From NCBI RefSeq assembly GCF_022539665.2, contig NC_081339.1, forward strand, positions 1,054,001 through 1,118,000: a DNA stretch of 64,000 nt, read 5' to 3'. The notes beneath the pieces are model-generated. The model ran no database searches and was not told where the DNA came from. It was given only the letters and a program-made list of their open reading frames with translations. Within the stretch, counting starts at the first letter, position 1. Every line of letters starts with the position of its first letter. The position numbers and the translations under genes are program-made. Positions 1 to 11,600 of the stretch are shown in pieces. The DNA comes from Daphnia carinata (Eukaryota; Arthropoda; Branchiopoda; Diplostraca; Daphniidae).

Positions 1-632
1 GTGCCCCTACTTCTGTAACTCTCTTTAGAGATTCCGCCTGACTTCCGTCAAGACCAACGTTGCGCTGTCCTTCCTCGCTTATCGGGGACGCGGCTAACCC
101 TCGTAAACGCCTGCTCTGCCTAGGCGGATCCGTACTCATCCACCGAGCTACGTCTCTCTCCCCCACCCAATGGTAGGCCTGTCGGGCTTTCACTACGCGC
201 TTTCCACAACTTACTCGGACGGGTCTCAACCTAACAGCGAATCAAGGAAATCGGCCAGGTCTGTGGTCCTGTACCACGGCAATTTAAGGCACTTTCTAGC
301 CGGCCGGTCACACTTCCCAAGGACCCCTAAACAGCACCTGCCTCCAAGTCCCTTATTCAAAAACTTCCCAAGACCCGTGCGAAAAGAACAACAATTGCGC
401 TTACCTTACTCAGCCTAACAGGTGGTACCCTGCATCTCCACCATGTCACGGCCATGGATCTTTACCAAGATAGAGACGTCGTGCTTCAGATTAAAAGATA
501 ATGTGTATTTCACCACAAGGTTCCATAACACAACTGCAAAACTAACTGCTCTAACCAATTAATCAAAAAGCCCCCACAGGTGTGCCAAGTCGCCCCTTTT
601 ATATCCGGCGACGAGGGTGGTGCTCCAAAGGA

Positions 633-1017
633 CGGCCATAACTGGGGCGGGATTTCCATCCTAGCGCTGTTGTCGCTACCGCGGTGACGAATCGAATATT
701 TCCGACGCGACATCCCCCTCCTTAAGTCGCGACTCGTCCCGATCGCGCTCGTGTGCCAGGAAAATAGAAGTCTAAAATCTAATATTTGTGTTACGGGGTA
801 GAGGGATTACAGGGTTAGAGGAATTACACGACATTGACTTCATTTATAGGGGGGAATAAAGTAAATAAAAGCATTTCTCATGAATAAAAGTTGGGGCCGC
901 CGCCGACCCATCTAGCGCTCGTAGCCTCAATACTCACCGGCCATAACTGGGGCGGGATTTCCATCCTAGCGCTGTTGTCGCTACCGCGGTGACGAATCGA
1001 ATATTTCCGACGCGACA
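633..1017 (+). repeat. Exact 80-bp direct repeat (633-712 and 938-1017)
   Basis: The segment starting CGGCCATAACTGGGGCGGGA and ending ACGCGACA occurs twice in the same orientation, 305 bp apart, with no mismatch seen. The intervening 225 bp is A+T-richer. The arrangement fits remnants of two terminal repeats or a local tandem duplication with inserted spacer. No TG...CA ends or target duplication were found, so the origin is open. Confidence 0.85.
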
Positions 1018-1622
1018 ATATGTAGGAAGAAAACTAATGATTTGATGATACATTTCTGGGATCAACCCCGTAGGGTGAGGATGGTGTTCCACAAAAAGGC
1101 GAAAAAAGGGGAGGTCATCATAACCATTTTCTGGTGTACAGAAACACACACGCAAAGACATACGTTGATCAGTAAAGTACCTGTAATCAGATATGAGCGC
1201 GGATGTATCACAATTTCATCACAGCTGCGATGATTTACATGTTCATCCCTTCATCATCAATGGTAATGTTGAGAATCCCAGATGCACAAGTATAAAGCAA
1301 AATATTCCAGATATGCTGCACCATCAGGCGTTTCCGGTTAACAACTGATGGATGGGTATTGTCGAAACAAGCTATGAAAGTTTTAAAACGACGCACCGCC
1401 ACATGCTGAAAACGAAAATGAAATGCGAATCACTGGGCACATGATGTTACAAATATATTCACTCCCTTCTCAACATTACCGTTCTCATCCCTTCGTCAGT
1501 TTCAGATCATTTTTTTTTTCAAAATTTGGAAAACAATTAATAACAGAGGGGGGAGAGATTGCCGAATTGCCCTGCTGTAAACTCGTATACTAACAGCCTC
1601 ATTCAAATTTCATTTAAAATAG

Positions 1623-1747
1623 ACCCACAACGTGAAGCTTGGAGAGTCCATTTGAATGTTTGGTGGATGTGGTACGAAATTTACGTCCCATCACCGGTAC
1701 ATCCAGTAGTGCTATCGACTTCCCAAAGCATTCCGTTAATCAATACA
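1623..1747 (+). repeat. Diverged dispersed repeat, copy 1 (copy 2 at 7344-7457)
   Basis: Shared words in the same order mark two copies: ACCCACAACGTGAA, then GGTACGAA, ACGTCCCA, ACATCCAG, GACTTCCCA and GCATTCCGTT. Both copies lie in the same orientation and flank the inverted-repeat pair at 2126-7144 on the outside. Identity is moderate, so the copies are old compared with the nearly identical inverted arms between them. Confidence 0.65.
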
Positions 1748-2125
1748 ATTAACATGCGTCATATTTATACCGATAGTGCGACCGACAATCATTAGCAAGA
1801 TTCAGACCATTCAAAGTCCTTCACGTCAACAAATAACGACAGACTTGCAGGTAAAGTCGCAAAATGCGAAAGCATATGTCTAAACAAAAACAGCTCATTG
1901 AAACAACGAAGGGATAATGTTCGCATTATATAAATGCCCACCCGATTCATCTGAAATGCTGGAACGCGATGAACTGGTATCAACCCATGGCCTACTATAA
2001 TAACGGCCTGTCAGCGCGCAATACCTCCAGCGCCTAAAACTGCATTGCCAGAGGGGCGTAATACCCCAAACCGAGCTCCACTTTCCACTGTTTGGTAACG
2101 AATGCAGAATGGAAATGTGTGGAAA

Positions 2126-2908
2126 AAACAGTGGAAAGTGGGGCCTAGCGCCGCGCGTGGCCAGCCTACGGTACCGGTGCCGTTAATTTCCTTCAGTTGA
2201 CATGACAGGGACTAAACAGCAGCATTCTTGCCGTATGATCGCTGCACAAACAGTAGAGGACCTAAAAAGATGTTTTGACCTAGAGAATGACTTTATTAAA
2301 GGTCAGGAGCTACAGCAAATTATAGTTTACTATGCTGAACAAACACTTGAACCTGTTGGTTGGAAAGCTCTGTGGATGTCTGATTCCAATACCAGTTCAA
2401 ATTTGAAAGCAAAATTTGTGAGTTCTATCTTAGTTGAGGTTTGTTTGAACATCAACATGCCTGTTGTTTCATTAACTCACCTTATGTGTAAACTTTTTAG
2501 GTAAACAATGTGGACTATTTTTGTTTTTACCAATCCCTTTTTGTATTAGAAATCGTGTTCGACTTCCAGAAGAAAGAGGAGATCCACTTCTCAGAAAAGT
2601 AATGGAGGAAAGGAGAGCCAAAGGTAAAATTCCTACTCGCCTTCTGCAGTTTGTGAAGCAACATCAGGAGAATGTTGAGGCATTAGCAGAGATAAAGAAA
2701 CCAGAAAGGTTGAGTACAACTTTTGATTTGGATCTTCGGGGAGATGCTGGCATGTCATACATAATTTTGTAAATAACAAATTGTAATTGTGGGTTATATT
2801 CAGGCGACAGTTTCGTGATTGGGGATAAAGAAGCATCAGCACTTGATTTGTCAGACCAGTTAAACATTACACAATGGAGAAAGTTGGCAAACGGATTTAC
2901 AGCCGCCA
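2126..2908 (+). repeat. Left arm of a 783-bp near-perfect inverted repeat
   Basis: This segment recurs in reverse complement at 6361-7144 with only a few differences, for example C versus T near 2167 and C versus T near 2251. The arms enclose about 3.45 kb of unrelated sequence. A small hairpin (2079-2095 against 2126-2143, word CCACTTTCCACTGTTT) sits at the outer edge. At the inner edge homology stops at 2908, immediately before recognisable NOP53 coding sequence. High identity implies a recent duplication, ongoing gene conversion, or an assembly artefact. Confidence 0.9.
2202..2908 (+). pseudogene. Unrecognised coding-like fragment in left inverted arm
   Basis: Three protein-like stretches lie in order. 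The first runs from an ATG at 2202 (contains DLKRCFDLENDFIKGQELQQ) to a GTGAGT donor near 2418. The second starts after a T-rich AG near 2549 (contains RLPEERGDPLLRKVMEERR). The third starts after TTATATTCAG near 2803 (contains DLSDQLNITQWRKLANGF). The composition is that of a soluble, charged protein; no domain family is recognised. The apparent exon phases do not join cleanly, so this may be a captured or decaying gene piece. It stops exactly where the repeat stops. The same fragment exists in the other arm. Confidence 0.45.
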
Positions 2909-2911
2909 GAG

Positions 2912-3861
2912 ACTATGTTCTTGAAAACAACAGGCCTTAAACCAGTGGAATATCCTCATCCGGGAACTTCATACAATCCAACTTTCCAGGATCATCAAGC
3001 CTTATCGATAGAGGCTTACAATCTCAAGACTAAAGGGATGAAGGAAGAAATCAGAACTCGGCGAAGGCTAGGACCAATGCTAAAGAAGATTCCCCTACAA
3101 AGAAAAGAAGTAATTTTTGCAAAAATATTTGGGCGATTGGTTATACTAAGAAGAATGGTGGTCCGAAATGACGCAAGGTTTGGCCGATGGAGAAGAGCCA
3201 GCCAAAGAAGAGGACGAAGACGTTCCTTGCGTTCGTCAAACCAAACCCAAGATTCGCGAACAGAAAATCAGGGCCAAAGCCCTTAAATGGCAAGATATGC
3301 GGCGAAAGAAACTGAAAGAAGCTAAAAAGCGTTTACTGGAACTTGACAGGTAATTTGAATATGTCCATCTGTTTAAATACGAATATCATTTCCTATTGTT
3401 CATCCGTTTCTCATTAGATTGAGGTCAATTGCCGAGAAATTCGAAAGTCTGAAGAGCTGACTGCCAAGCGAATTGAATTAAGAAAGAAGGAGAAAGAGGC
3501 CAAAATGTTTAAGCCAGCCATGCTGGGCCGACACAAGTACAAACCCCCGCCAATTGAAGTGAACTTCAGCGAAGAGATTACTGGCACTTTACGTGGATTG
3601 AAGACAGATGGTATCGTCTATAAAATTAATGATTAAATGGCAAGCATGTCTTCTATTTTAATATACAATACCTTTCCTTATACAGGTCATGTCTTGATCG
3701 ATCGGTACAAGTCTATGCAGCGACGCAACATAATTGAGCCGCGAATCCGACAGACGGTCGTGTTCAAGTACAAGCATAAAGTCTTTACGAAACGCAGCCA
3801 CTCTGAGCCTAAGGGTCTTAAAGTGGGCAATCGTAACAAGGACAAAACTCCCGTACAATGA
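2912..3861 (+). pseudogene. NOP53: NOP53 (GLTSCR2) ribosome-biogenesis factor, 5'-truncated
   Basis: NOP53 is a nucleolar protein of 60S pre-ribosome maturation. The family signatures seen are GTSYNPTFQDHQ near 2957, a Lys/Arg-rich helical stretch, LGRHKYKPPP near 3523, and the C-terminal RYKSMQRRNIIEPR near 3707. Introns are 3350-3417 (68 bp) and 3611-3685 (75 bp), both GT-AG; the stop is TGA at 3859-3861. The amino-terminal half of the family is absent: coding sequence begins at the edge of the inverted-repeat arm. Exon 1 changes frame between about 3050 and 3150 and has a TAA in the likely frame. Exon 2 (3418-3610) needs one extra base near 3437, beside a C doublet, to keep the frame. Retained introns exclude a processed pseudogene. 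Family assignment is firm; functional status is doubtful. Confidence 0.8.
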
Positions 3862-3899
3862 GATGACACGTTTAATATGAAGGACACGATCGCCATTTC

Positions 3900-3905
3900 A
3901 ATAAA
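3900..3905 (+). promoter_or_regulatory. Polyadenylation signal AATAAA after NOP53
   Basis: A canonical AATAAA lies 39 bases after the NOP53 stop codon and is followed by a T-rich stretch. It is consistent with the normal 3' end of that gene being preserved although its 5' half is missing. Confidence 0.55.
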
Positions 3906-6360
3906 GAAAATATGTCGCGTACGCCTATTCATTTTATCTTATTTTTTTTCTTGTGCAAAATGTATTATAGCCAGAGTTTCCCGAATACCTGCATGTCTTT
4001 CTGCACGTACTACATAATGTAAAAGTAAATCTTATTCAACCACGGTAGTAAAGTAAATACTGGCGTTCGATAATATGGCAGGCATCAGCCGTTGCTTATG
4101 TCATTGTAATACTTTTAACGCGGCTGTTGAGGCCATAGTGTTTTAACTTAAATGTATGGTCCAACTTTTTACGATGGCCGTGGGAGATAGTGGTGAGAAA
4201 CGCTTTGATAACTCATCCCTGTCGAATAATTAGCAAAAAAAGTTTGTGGAATATAAAATTTTGGGTTTGAATAAGTGAACAAAGAAAATGTATATGTATT
4301 TCGTAACATCTGACGGAAATTTATTCTAATTCCATTTAAGGACAGATCTTCTCTACATGCGGATTACTGCTGGTCAATACCACACTTGTTTCCATCCTCG
4401 TTTTCAATAATATGAAGATTTGTTATTTCCTTAATAAAGGACCAACGAAACCCCTACATGTGTGACCTGAGCACTGTATTAGACAACGGCGCAAGTACTT
4501 TGTAGGAACATTCATTCATTAATAATTAAACTTCAACCAAATTAATAAGAAATTTTACCGTAAACTGTGTTGTTGAAGCCAGTACAGGATAATCTACGAC
4601 AAAAGCAAATCATCGAAGAATTGGTTTTAAAAATTTCACATTTTCCTAGACAGTTTTCGAATGAACAAAGCTCATTTTTTACTTCTAATTAAAAATTACA
4701 ACATACAACAGCAATCAACGAACATTAATAATAAACGTAACTAAACATCTGAATTCTCCCTCCGTTTAGTGCATGTGCCATTGCCTAAATGGCTATGACG
4801 GCTCGATCGTCAATTGATAGTGTGTGTTGGATGCCCATAGCCGATGAGAACCGTCGAAAATTTCGAATATAACAAATGAACAATGTGATCCACATCGGAT
4901 TAATTCATTTTATGAAAATATGATGATAATTTTCTCACGCCATCATTAAAGGTGATAGTTGCATGTACACATGTCGACATGGACATGTACACTATCTCAT
5001 ATTTGATATATCTTTCTTACATTAACACGATGTTTCTTATAGCAATTCATTCATTCCCTTATAAGCCCATGAAGACTGGATAACTATAGGTCAACCCCGA
5101 CGGGTCGTATGAATTACGCCATCTCACACATGGCCTAATCAGGTTGATCAGATGCATAAAGCGTGTCCCATAAGAACGAAAAGGAGATTGAATTGCAATC
5201 AATAGTCTATTTGGTTACTGCATTATACTTTTATATGTAAATGTGCCGGCAAAATGACCATTTCCCGGTTATTGTCGATCGAGCGTGTAGATTGTAGCGT
5301 TACACGGACGCATACGCATGCAACCTATCAACGCGATTACCGATCCGCTTGTCTATTTTACCCTTTCAAATGTTTTTGTTTTTTCCTATTTCTTTTTACT
5401 CAGTTCTGGTTTGCCATGCCAGAAATACTGTGGCTATGGGAAGCGGATAAAATTTAAAGCCCAACGAGTGTAATATGTATTCAAATTTGTGTGTGCCGCG
5501 CCATTTGGATTTCCCCACTCCTCTTTTCTATCTATAAACGCATACATTTACACAGCAGTTTATCTACTTTACTAGCTGCCTTCTTTTTTTTTCTATGAAG
5601 GGGAAAAAAATAAAAAAAAAGTTTTGAATTATTCGCGGTACATTCAGCCACTATATAACCCTTAGCCCTATATAACCCCAACGTGATGTGGTATAAATGT
5701 TGGATAAAAATTTGTGCCATATGCAAAACGAGTTCTATTTTGTTCCTTCTGTCTTTCTCTCTCTCTCTCCACTATTTTATTTCTTTTTTTTTTGCTTATT
5801 TTTTTCTTTTTTTAGCTTAGTCGATGATTGTAATTTGATGCCGCAATGTATAATGCATACAAGTAACGCAGCCACAACAACAACAACAACAACAAAATGG
5901 GTGATTGTAAGGCCGGATCTGTGTTGCTTTCGCCGCCAGTTTTTCAATTCATAAATAAAATGTTTAAATACAAAAAAAAACGCAAAAAAGGATGTACAAT
6001 GTAGGACGGGCAACGGTTTAAAAATTGGATGCATCACACGGCGGTAAGGCGGCGCGGCATCTTCAACGGGCCGGCAAATCGTCGTGTATGTATTGGTAGA
6101 CGTTGACGACGGAGCTAACTAGCGGCTCAAATTGATGGAGACGCATTCTGATGCTTTGACAATGATGTACTGACCGATTGAAGGAGATGCCGTTTTTTCT
6201 TTTTTTCTTCTTCTTCTTGAAGGCCGCCTTGGCGGTCTCTTTCGCAAAAGAAGTTTGACCTATTGACAGAAGAAACAAAAAAAACTGAGTTATATTGCCA
6301 TGCTAATGAAGAACGAAGCCAATGCCTTTTCAGTCTCTATTCTTTTTTCCTCTTCTTTTT
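3906..6360. other. Spacer between the inverted arms, no gene recognised
   Basis: About 2.4 kb of A+T-rich sequence with homopolymer runs and short open frames of low-complexity composition. A (CAA)n microsatellite lies at about 5874-5896 and CT/T-rich runs at 5755-5815 and 6195-6220. No splice-bounded protein-like segment was seen on either strand. Confidence 0.5.
5874..5896 (+). repeat. (CAA)n microsatellite
   Basis: About seven uninterrupted CAA/ACA units. It creates a poly-Thr/poly-Val illusion in short open frames on both strands and is not coding. Confidence 0.9.
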
Positions 6361-7068
6361 TGGCGGCTGTAAATCCGTTTGCCAACTTTCTCCATTGTGT
6401 AAGTCTTTAACTGGTCTGACAAATCAAGTGCTGATGCTTCTTTATCCCCAATCACGAAACTGTCGCCTGAATATAACCCACAATTACAATTTGTTATTTA
6501 CAAAATTATGTATGACATGCCAGCATCTCCCCGAAGATCCAAATCAAAAGTTGTACTCAACCTTTCTGGTTTCTTTATCTCTGCTAATGCCTCAACATTC
6601 TCCTGATGTTGCTTCACAAACTGCAGAAGGCGAGTAGGAATTTTACCTTTGGCTCTCCTTTCCTCCATTACTTTTCTGAGAAGTGGATCTCCTCTTTCTT
6701 CTGGAAGTCGAACACGATTTCTAATACAAAAAGGGATTGGTAAAAACAAAAATAGTCCACATTGTTTACCTAAAAAGTTTACACATAAGGTGAGTTAATG
6801 AAACAACAGGCATGTTGATGTTCAAACAAACCTCAACTAAGATAGAACTCACAAATTTTGCTTTCAAATTTGAACTGGTATTGGAATCAGACATCCACAG
6901 AGCTTTCCAACCAACAGGTTCAAGTGTTTGTTCAGCATAGTAAACTATAATTTGCTGTAGCTCCTGACCTTTAATAAAGTCATTCTCTAGGTCAAAACAT
7001 CTTTTTAGGTCCTCTACTATTTGTGCAGCGATCATACGGCAAGAATGCTGCTGTTTAGTCCCTGTCAT
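6361..7068 (-). pseudogene. Second copy of the unrecognised coding-like fragment
   Basis: The same three protein-like stretches as at 2202-2908, read on the minus strand from an ATG at 7066-7068 (first residues MTGTKQQHSC). The only residue difference noticed in the first stretch is Thr versus Ile after MIAAQ. The near identity covers coding and non-coding bases alike, so it reflects recent copying rather than selection on the protein. Confidence 0.45.
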
Positions 7069-7144
7069 GTCAACTGAAGGAAATTAACGGCACCGGTACC
7101 GTAAGCTGGCCACGCGCGGCGCTAGGCTCCACTTTCCACTGTTT
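6361..7144 (-). repeat. Right arm of the near-perfect inverted repeat
   Basis: Reverse complement of 2126-2908. It starts with TGGCGGCTGTAAATCCG, which pairs with the last bases of the left arm, and ends with CCACTTTCCACTGTTT. Beyond 7144 the sequences diverge at once. Unlike the left arm, no NOP53 sequence adjoins it. The far side leads, after about 1 kb, into the truncated discoidin receptor gene. Confidence 0.9.
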
Positions 7145-7343
7145 CACCGTCTGTCCACCGCCAATTATGGAAATTTGAATAATGAGTTGTGATCGTTCCC
7201 ATTTTTCCCGTACTGCGAAAACTGAAAATTCGATACGAAAAAATGAAAGGGTGAGTTAGACAGAGTTCGTGTGCGAACTTGGTCGTCACCCGAACACAGT
7301 GAACGGCCATCTTCATAATCCAAACAAAATTTCAAAAAGGAAA

Positions 7344-7457
7344 ACCCACAACGTGAACTTGGGAAGTCGGCTGAGGTGGTACGAACTCGACGTCCCACCA
7401 CCGCACATCCAGCAATGCATCCGACTTCCCAGGGCATTCCGTTGGCAAATCAATAAA
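7344..7457 (+). repeat. Diverged dispersed repeat, copy 2
   Basis: Same orientation and word order as 1623-1747 (ACCCACAACGTGAA ... ACGTCCCA ... ACATCCAG ... GACTTCCCA ... GCATTCCGTT). It is shorter than copy 1 by small internal gaps. Confidence 0.65.
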
Positions 7458-8043
7458 AACAAACACCCATAAGAAACCTGATGCGTTAGCCCCATATCAT
7501 GTTTGACTGTGTCTGAATGATCCAAGCTCACCGCTTGGTCCGCTTGTCATACCGTCAAGCGTTTGGCTTGGTTTCCCCCCTCCTCCTCCTTTTTCTTTTT
7601 TACTACGACTACCACTACGATACTATGGCAATCCGTTTTACCAAAAAAAAAATATATATTATTTTTCGAGCATAAATCCAATCTATTTCGCTAAAGGGTT
7701 AAATCGACCTCCGAAGTCCACGGTCCTCACGGTTATAGGCGAAAGAGCCCGAAAGGTGTGTGTGTGTGTGTACGTCTATCATAACTGCAAGCACGGTGCA
7801 GGAGAACTAGAGCACACAGACAAGCCGCTTTATTGTGTGTCAGCATTTTAAAAAAAGAGTTCCAATGTTACAAACTAACGCGGGATAGGCCAGCAGTTGG
7901 AGGGGGGCCTTGAAGATCTAGCGGAGTTACGTAGAGCCAAAAAAAAAAATCCAGTATAGTAACAGCCAAAAATTTTTATTTTTTTTTAAGACACGGTATA
8001 AAAAGAAACAGCTCTAACAACGTTAAAACTAGATCAAAAGCCG

Positions 8044-8049
<6 letters not shown>

Positions 8050-8081
<32 letters not shown>
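8050..8081 (+). repeat. (CT)n microsatellite
   Basis: About 15 CT units, followed by a short TTCTTC and a (GT) tract. A simple polymorphic repeat between the truncated receptor gene and the inverted repeat. Confidence 0.95.
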
Positions 8082-8085
<4 letters not shown>

Positions 8086-8198
8086 CGTGTGTGTGTAGTG
8101 TGTAGTTATCCTAGCTCCTGGAGGGTGAAGGGTGTTGTTATTTATTAGTTATTTATTTCAACGTTGCAAACTGCTTGATGGAAAGAATACGACCCTAC

Positions 8199-8336
8199 CT
8201 GGACATCTTTGGTAAACTGGTTATTGGCGAAGATACTCAGCGACGTGAAATCGCGCACCGTATTGAACCCGAAAACGATCTCGACGGGCTGGCCGTTGCG
8301 CGAGTCGTTACGCCACCCGACCCAGCCTTCAAACGG
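8199..8336 (-). CDS. Ddr: Ddr exon: discoidin-like domain, C-terminal part
   Basis: Reads WVGWRNDSRNGQPVEIVF and then NTVRDFTSLSIFANNQFT, hallmarks of the discoidin-like domain. Bounded by an AG acceptor just above 8336 and a GTAGGG donor just below 8199. It is the last exon seen, so the gene is open at its 3' end. Confidence 0.8.
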
Positions 8337-8455
8337 TCGATCATAAAACGAACAAAAAAAAAGAAGGAAAACGAAGAGAGAGAAAAAAAAAGGCCATGAA
8401 AACGATGACGGGAAATGTCGGGACAAGAAAACTGATACTCGGCATAAATCTTTAC

Positions 8456-8640
8456 CTCGATCTTGGTCGTAATAACTGGCTTTGAAATTGTCGGCACCGA
8501 GTTTGCCGTCTGTCAACTGGCCGAGTCCCTGGCGCAGTAAAGAGCCGTCCCAGATGCCGTCGTAAGAGTCATCGTAGAATTGCCAACCGGCTCCTCGCTG
8601 ATCTCCCTTCGGCATCTGATAGCTGGCAATGCCCTCAGAT
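8456..8640 (-). CDS. Ddr: Ddr exon: start of discoidin-like domain
   Basis: Reads GIASYQMPKGDQRGAGW and then LRQGLGQLTDGKLGADNF. The GTAAAG donor lies just below 8456. The acceptor is either just above 8640 or near 8633, because both AGs precede a compatible frame; the polypyrimidine tract favours the outer one. Confidence 0.75.
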
Positions 8641-11600
8641 CTTCAAAGGAGAAAGAAAAACCCACAACAGATCGAACATTACACACCGTGAATGGACGGT
8701 CGGCTAGGAGCGACATTTGCGTTAGAGTTTCGCCAGTTTTCAAAATACACTTAAAAATCACACCACGTTCCTGTTCAAAGAAGAAAGTGGCAAAACTCAC
8801 TTCACCTATGGTCGTATACGCATAACGACTCACATAACGATGTAAAACTTTTCACTGAAAGGCAACTCTATCGCCCAGCCGCGATAAAAATCTAGCCTCG
8901 TTATCGACCGTTGCCGAGCTCCACCCGTAAAAACGGCAAATCAATAAAACATCCTCAAATAGCTGACAGAACGAACTGATTTGTTTCACAAACCACCATT
9001 TTTCTTATTTCTCTCAAATAGACAAGCGTGAATAGCGCCATTTTTTCTTCTGAAAAGTGCCATTCACGTTAGCAAAAAGAAAAAACTAATCTGATTGCAT
9101 ACACGAAATGCTAAACCACGTCAAGACGCGTCCCCCAAAATCTTTCCTATTTAAAATCAAAACTTGGTGATGAGCTGTCGGAAATCCCCGTGCACGTCGT
9201 ACAACCTTCGCATCCTATTGTGTACGCGTTATTGTTAGGTAGAAAACAAGCTTGTAGAGACTATTGATCGCGGACCCTCGTTCCGACGGTAAATAGCTGC
9301 ACAAGAAATCCTCGTTGTGCTGATTGGCGGCAATATCCCCCTTCTCATTTACAGCTTCATCTCGTCTACAACAATCGACGCCATCACAAGCGCGCAATCC
9401 AAAAGACAAACTTTTGAAATTGTTGATGTCTTACGTATTTTCCGCAAGGCGACATCTTGCGACATGCATCTAACGATAAGTTGGTTGATGAATGATAAAC
9501 ACGGGGGGGGGGGAATAAGTTGATTGTTCTATTCGAATTCAAATATCTAATGGAATTTCGTTAACATTTTCTGTATTTTTCCCTACGTGATTGTGTTGCC
9601 TTTCTTTCGGAGTTGGGGGATGTTTCTAATTTGAAAAGATCGATGACGGCTAACTTTTTCCCGCTAGGCTTTCCGAGATGTTTTTCCCGCTTAATATTCT
9701 AGAGTGTTGTGGGGCTAAAGAAAAACGGGAGAAATGACGTGCCACTCATACTGAAAAACATCTGGATATATCCCCCCTTCATCGCATGCTCCTTTTCACG
9801 CATAAGACTCTACTGCGTTCAACTGTGCGCGGCTCTGCGCGTTGGGAATTCGGAGTTGATTGGCCTTTTCCCCATGTCGAGACGTTACGCTGTATCCCAG
9901 CACTTGTTTCCCTTTTGATTCATTAGCCAGAATTGTACTTCGCTTATAACGTTAAAGGGCTTTTGTTTTTTACCCATTTTCTCTTTAGTTAAAGCAATCG
10001 CTACGTTTGTGTGATGGATATGTTGTGACTGTGCGGAGACGGGCGAAAATAAGAAATCCCCTCGTTGTTTATATCGAATTAGAAACTGTGAGATTTGGGG
10101 TAAGTATATAGTAATTGGTCATTTGATCTTCGTAAGGCTTGCGACTGGGCAAAATAGGAATCCATCATAATTTGCTCCGGACGAGGTTTGATTCTATTCG
10201 TTCTCAATTTCCTCAATTTCTTTCTGATTCCATCCCCCCCCCTCCCTCGTTACATTGTCCCTACCATTTCCTTTTTTTTTTGTTTGTTTGTTTTTATGCT
10301 TTGTCAACGTGGATTTCTAGTTGTTGTTTATACCCCTCTTCTTTTTACACCCCACCAATACAAAATTATCTGAAACTTCCGGTTGTTTTCTCTTATCTTT
10401 GACTTCTCGTTAAAAAAGAATTGAAAAAACATCCTGAATAATTTGGGTTCCTCTCTTTTCTGGGGGTTGTTACCTTCGTGTTTTGGCGACAGAAGGCAGA
10501 AGAGAAATAATTGAGTTAATGTGGGCGACTGCGCACTCGTCGCTACCTGACGAGTCATTAAAGATTAAGAAGGGAACCCATGCAATCCACCTGCTTTGAA
10601 ACATACAGGCCCCACCAGCTTCCTGAACCTTTTTCTTTCATTCCCATATGTTCTTCAATTTTTTGTTTAACCGTGCGCAAAATACAGAAATTGATTTTTA
10701 AAAGAATCGAAAGGCCTTTAAACGGAGATGTGGTTGGCTACCTGAAAACACATTTCCCCCTTTTTTTTTCTTTTTGATGGCAGAATAACTAACGAGGCCA
10801 AGCAGTTCTGGAGCGGAAGACCCGTAGTGTTGTTTGAAGTTGTGTTGCAATGGTTAACGAATGTAAGGAGGGAATGATAAAAATGAGTTGCTCGCACAAA
10901 AGGGCAACCCCACTCGATCAGCCGAGTCATCCATAAAAACAATGATGAAAAACAAGTGGCAAAATGGAGGATGACGTTGTTAGTTATGATCGATGAAGTC
11001 AAAATGTCCTACAATCAGCTGTCTAAACGAATTAACGCATTGTGTACGAAAGAGACCCAAATTGGCGTGTGAAACGTCTCGATTTTTTCTGATCGTGTAT
11101 CATGTCGGACCACCGGAAACTAACCGAATAAAAATTCGATAGTTAGACGATGGCGTTCGTTTTTTTTAACTGATGGGACGATTACGTTTTATTTTTCTCA
11201 TGAAAAAATAAAATAAAAGTCAAGTCACTAACGCGGCATTCGTGCCGGTGAGAAACGGGAAAAAAAATTCAAAGAACTGATTGCCGTCGAAAGGATACAC
11301 ACACCCATGTCTATTATCTGGAAAAAGTTCTATCTTTTTGTGTGTGTGTTGAGTTGTGATTCAGTCAGGGCAGAGCCGCGTAATAAGAGACGACCAACAC
11401 ACACACACACACAAAAAAAAGAGAATAGACAGTAGGGGGATTTTCATTTGTAAGTTGCAACTGTGACAATGCACGAAAGCTCGTTCTCACGAGCTGCGGG
11501 ACTTCGTTTAACAATGATTTCCTCCTGCTTCGTAGCTTTTTAACACTCGAATTTTTTTTCCCTACCCAATATTTCGTTTTCATTTTATAATATCGGTCGG

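Larger units (their letters stand above)
1..2078. other. 5' spacer, no gene recognised
   Basis: No recognisable exon, RNA gene or complete mobile element is visible on either strand here. The open frames are short and have no protein-like composition. The stretch contains the exact 80-bp direct repeat at 633-712/938-1017 and the first copy of a diverged dispersed repeat at 1623-1747, both listed separately. The G+C-richer first 750 bases could be the tail of an old retroelement, but no terminal repeat or protein supports that. Confidence 0.5.
7145..8198. other. Spacer with microsatellites and diverged repeat copy
   Basis: No exon is recognised. It holds the second copy of the diverged dispersed repeat (7344-7457), a short GT run near 7757-7770 and a long CT tract at about 8050-8081. 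If the discoidin receptor were complete, its transmembrane and kinase exons would have to start here; none is visible. Confidence 0.5.

Noticed and set aside
2126-7144. Inverted arms as terminal repeats of a DNA transposon with cargo
   Set aside because: The outer flanks show no target duplication and the interior contains NOP53, an ordinary host gene; the arms stop inside coding-like sequence rather than at TIR-like ends.
8650-8720. Missing Ddr discoidin exon (FTVCNVR piece)
   Set aside because: Only about seven residues resemble the expected motif, there are no proper exon borders, and the implied intron would be about 42 bp.
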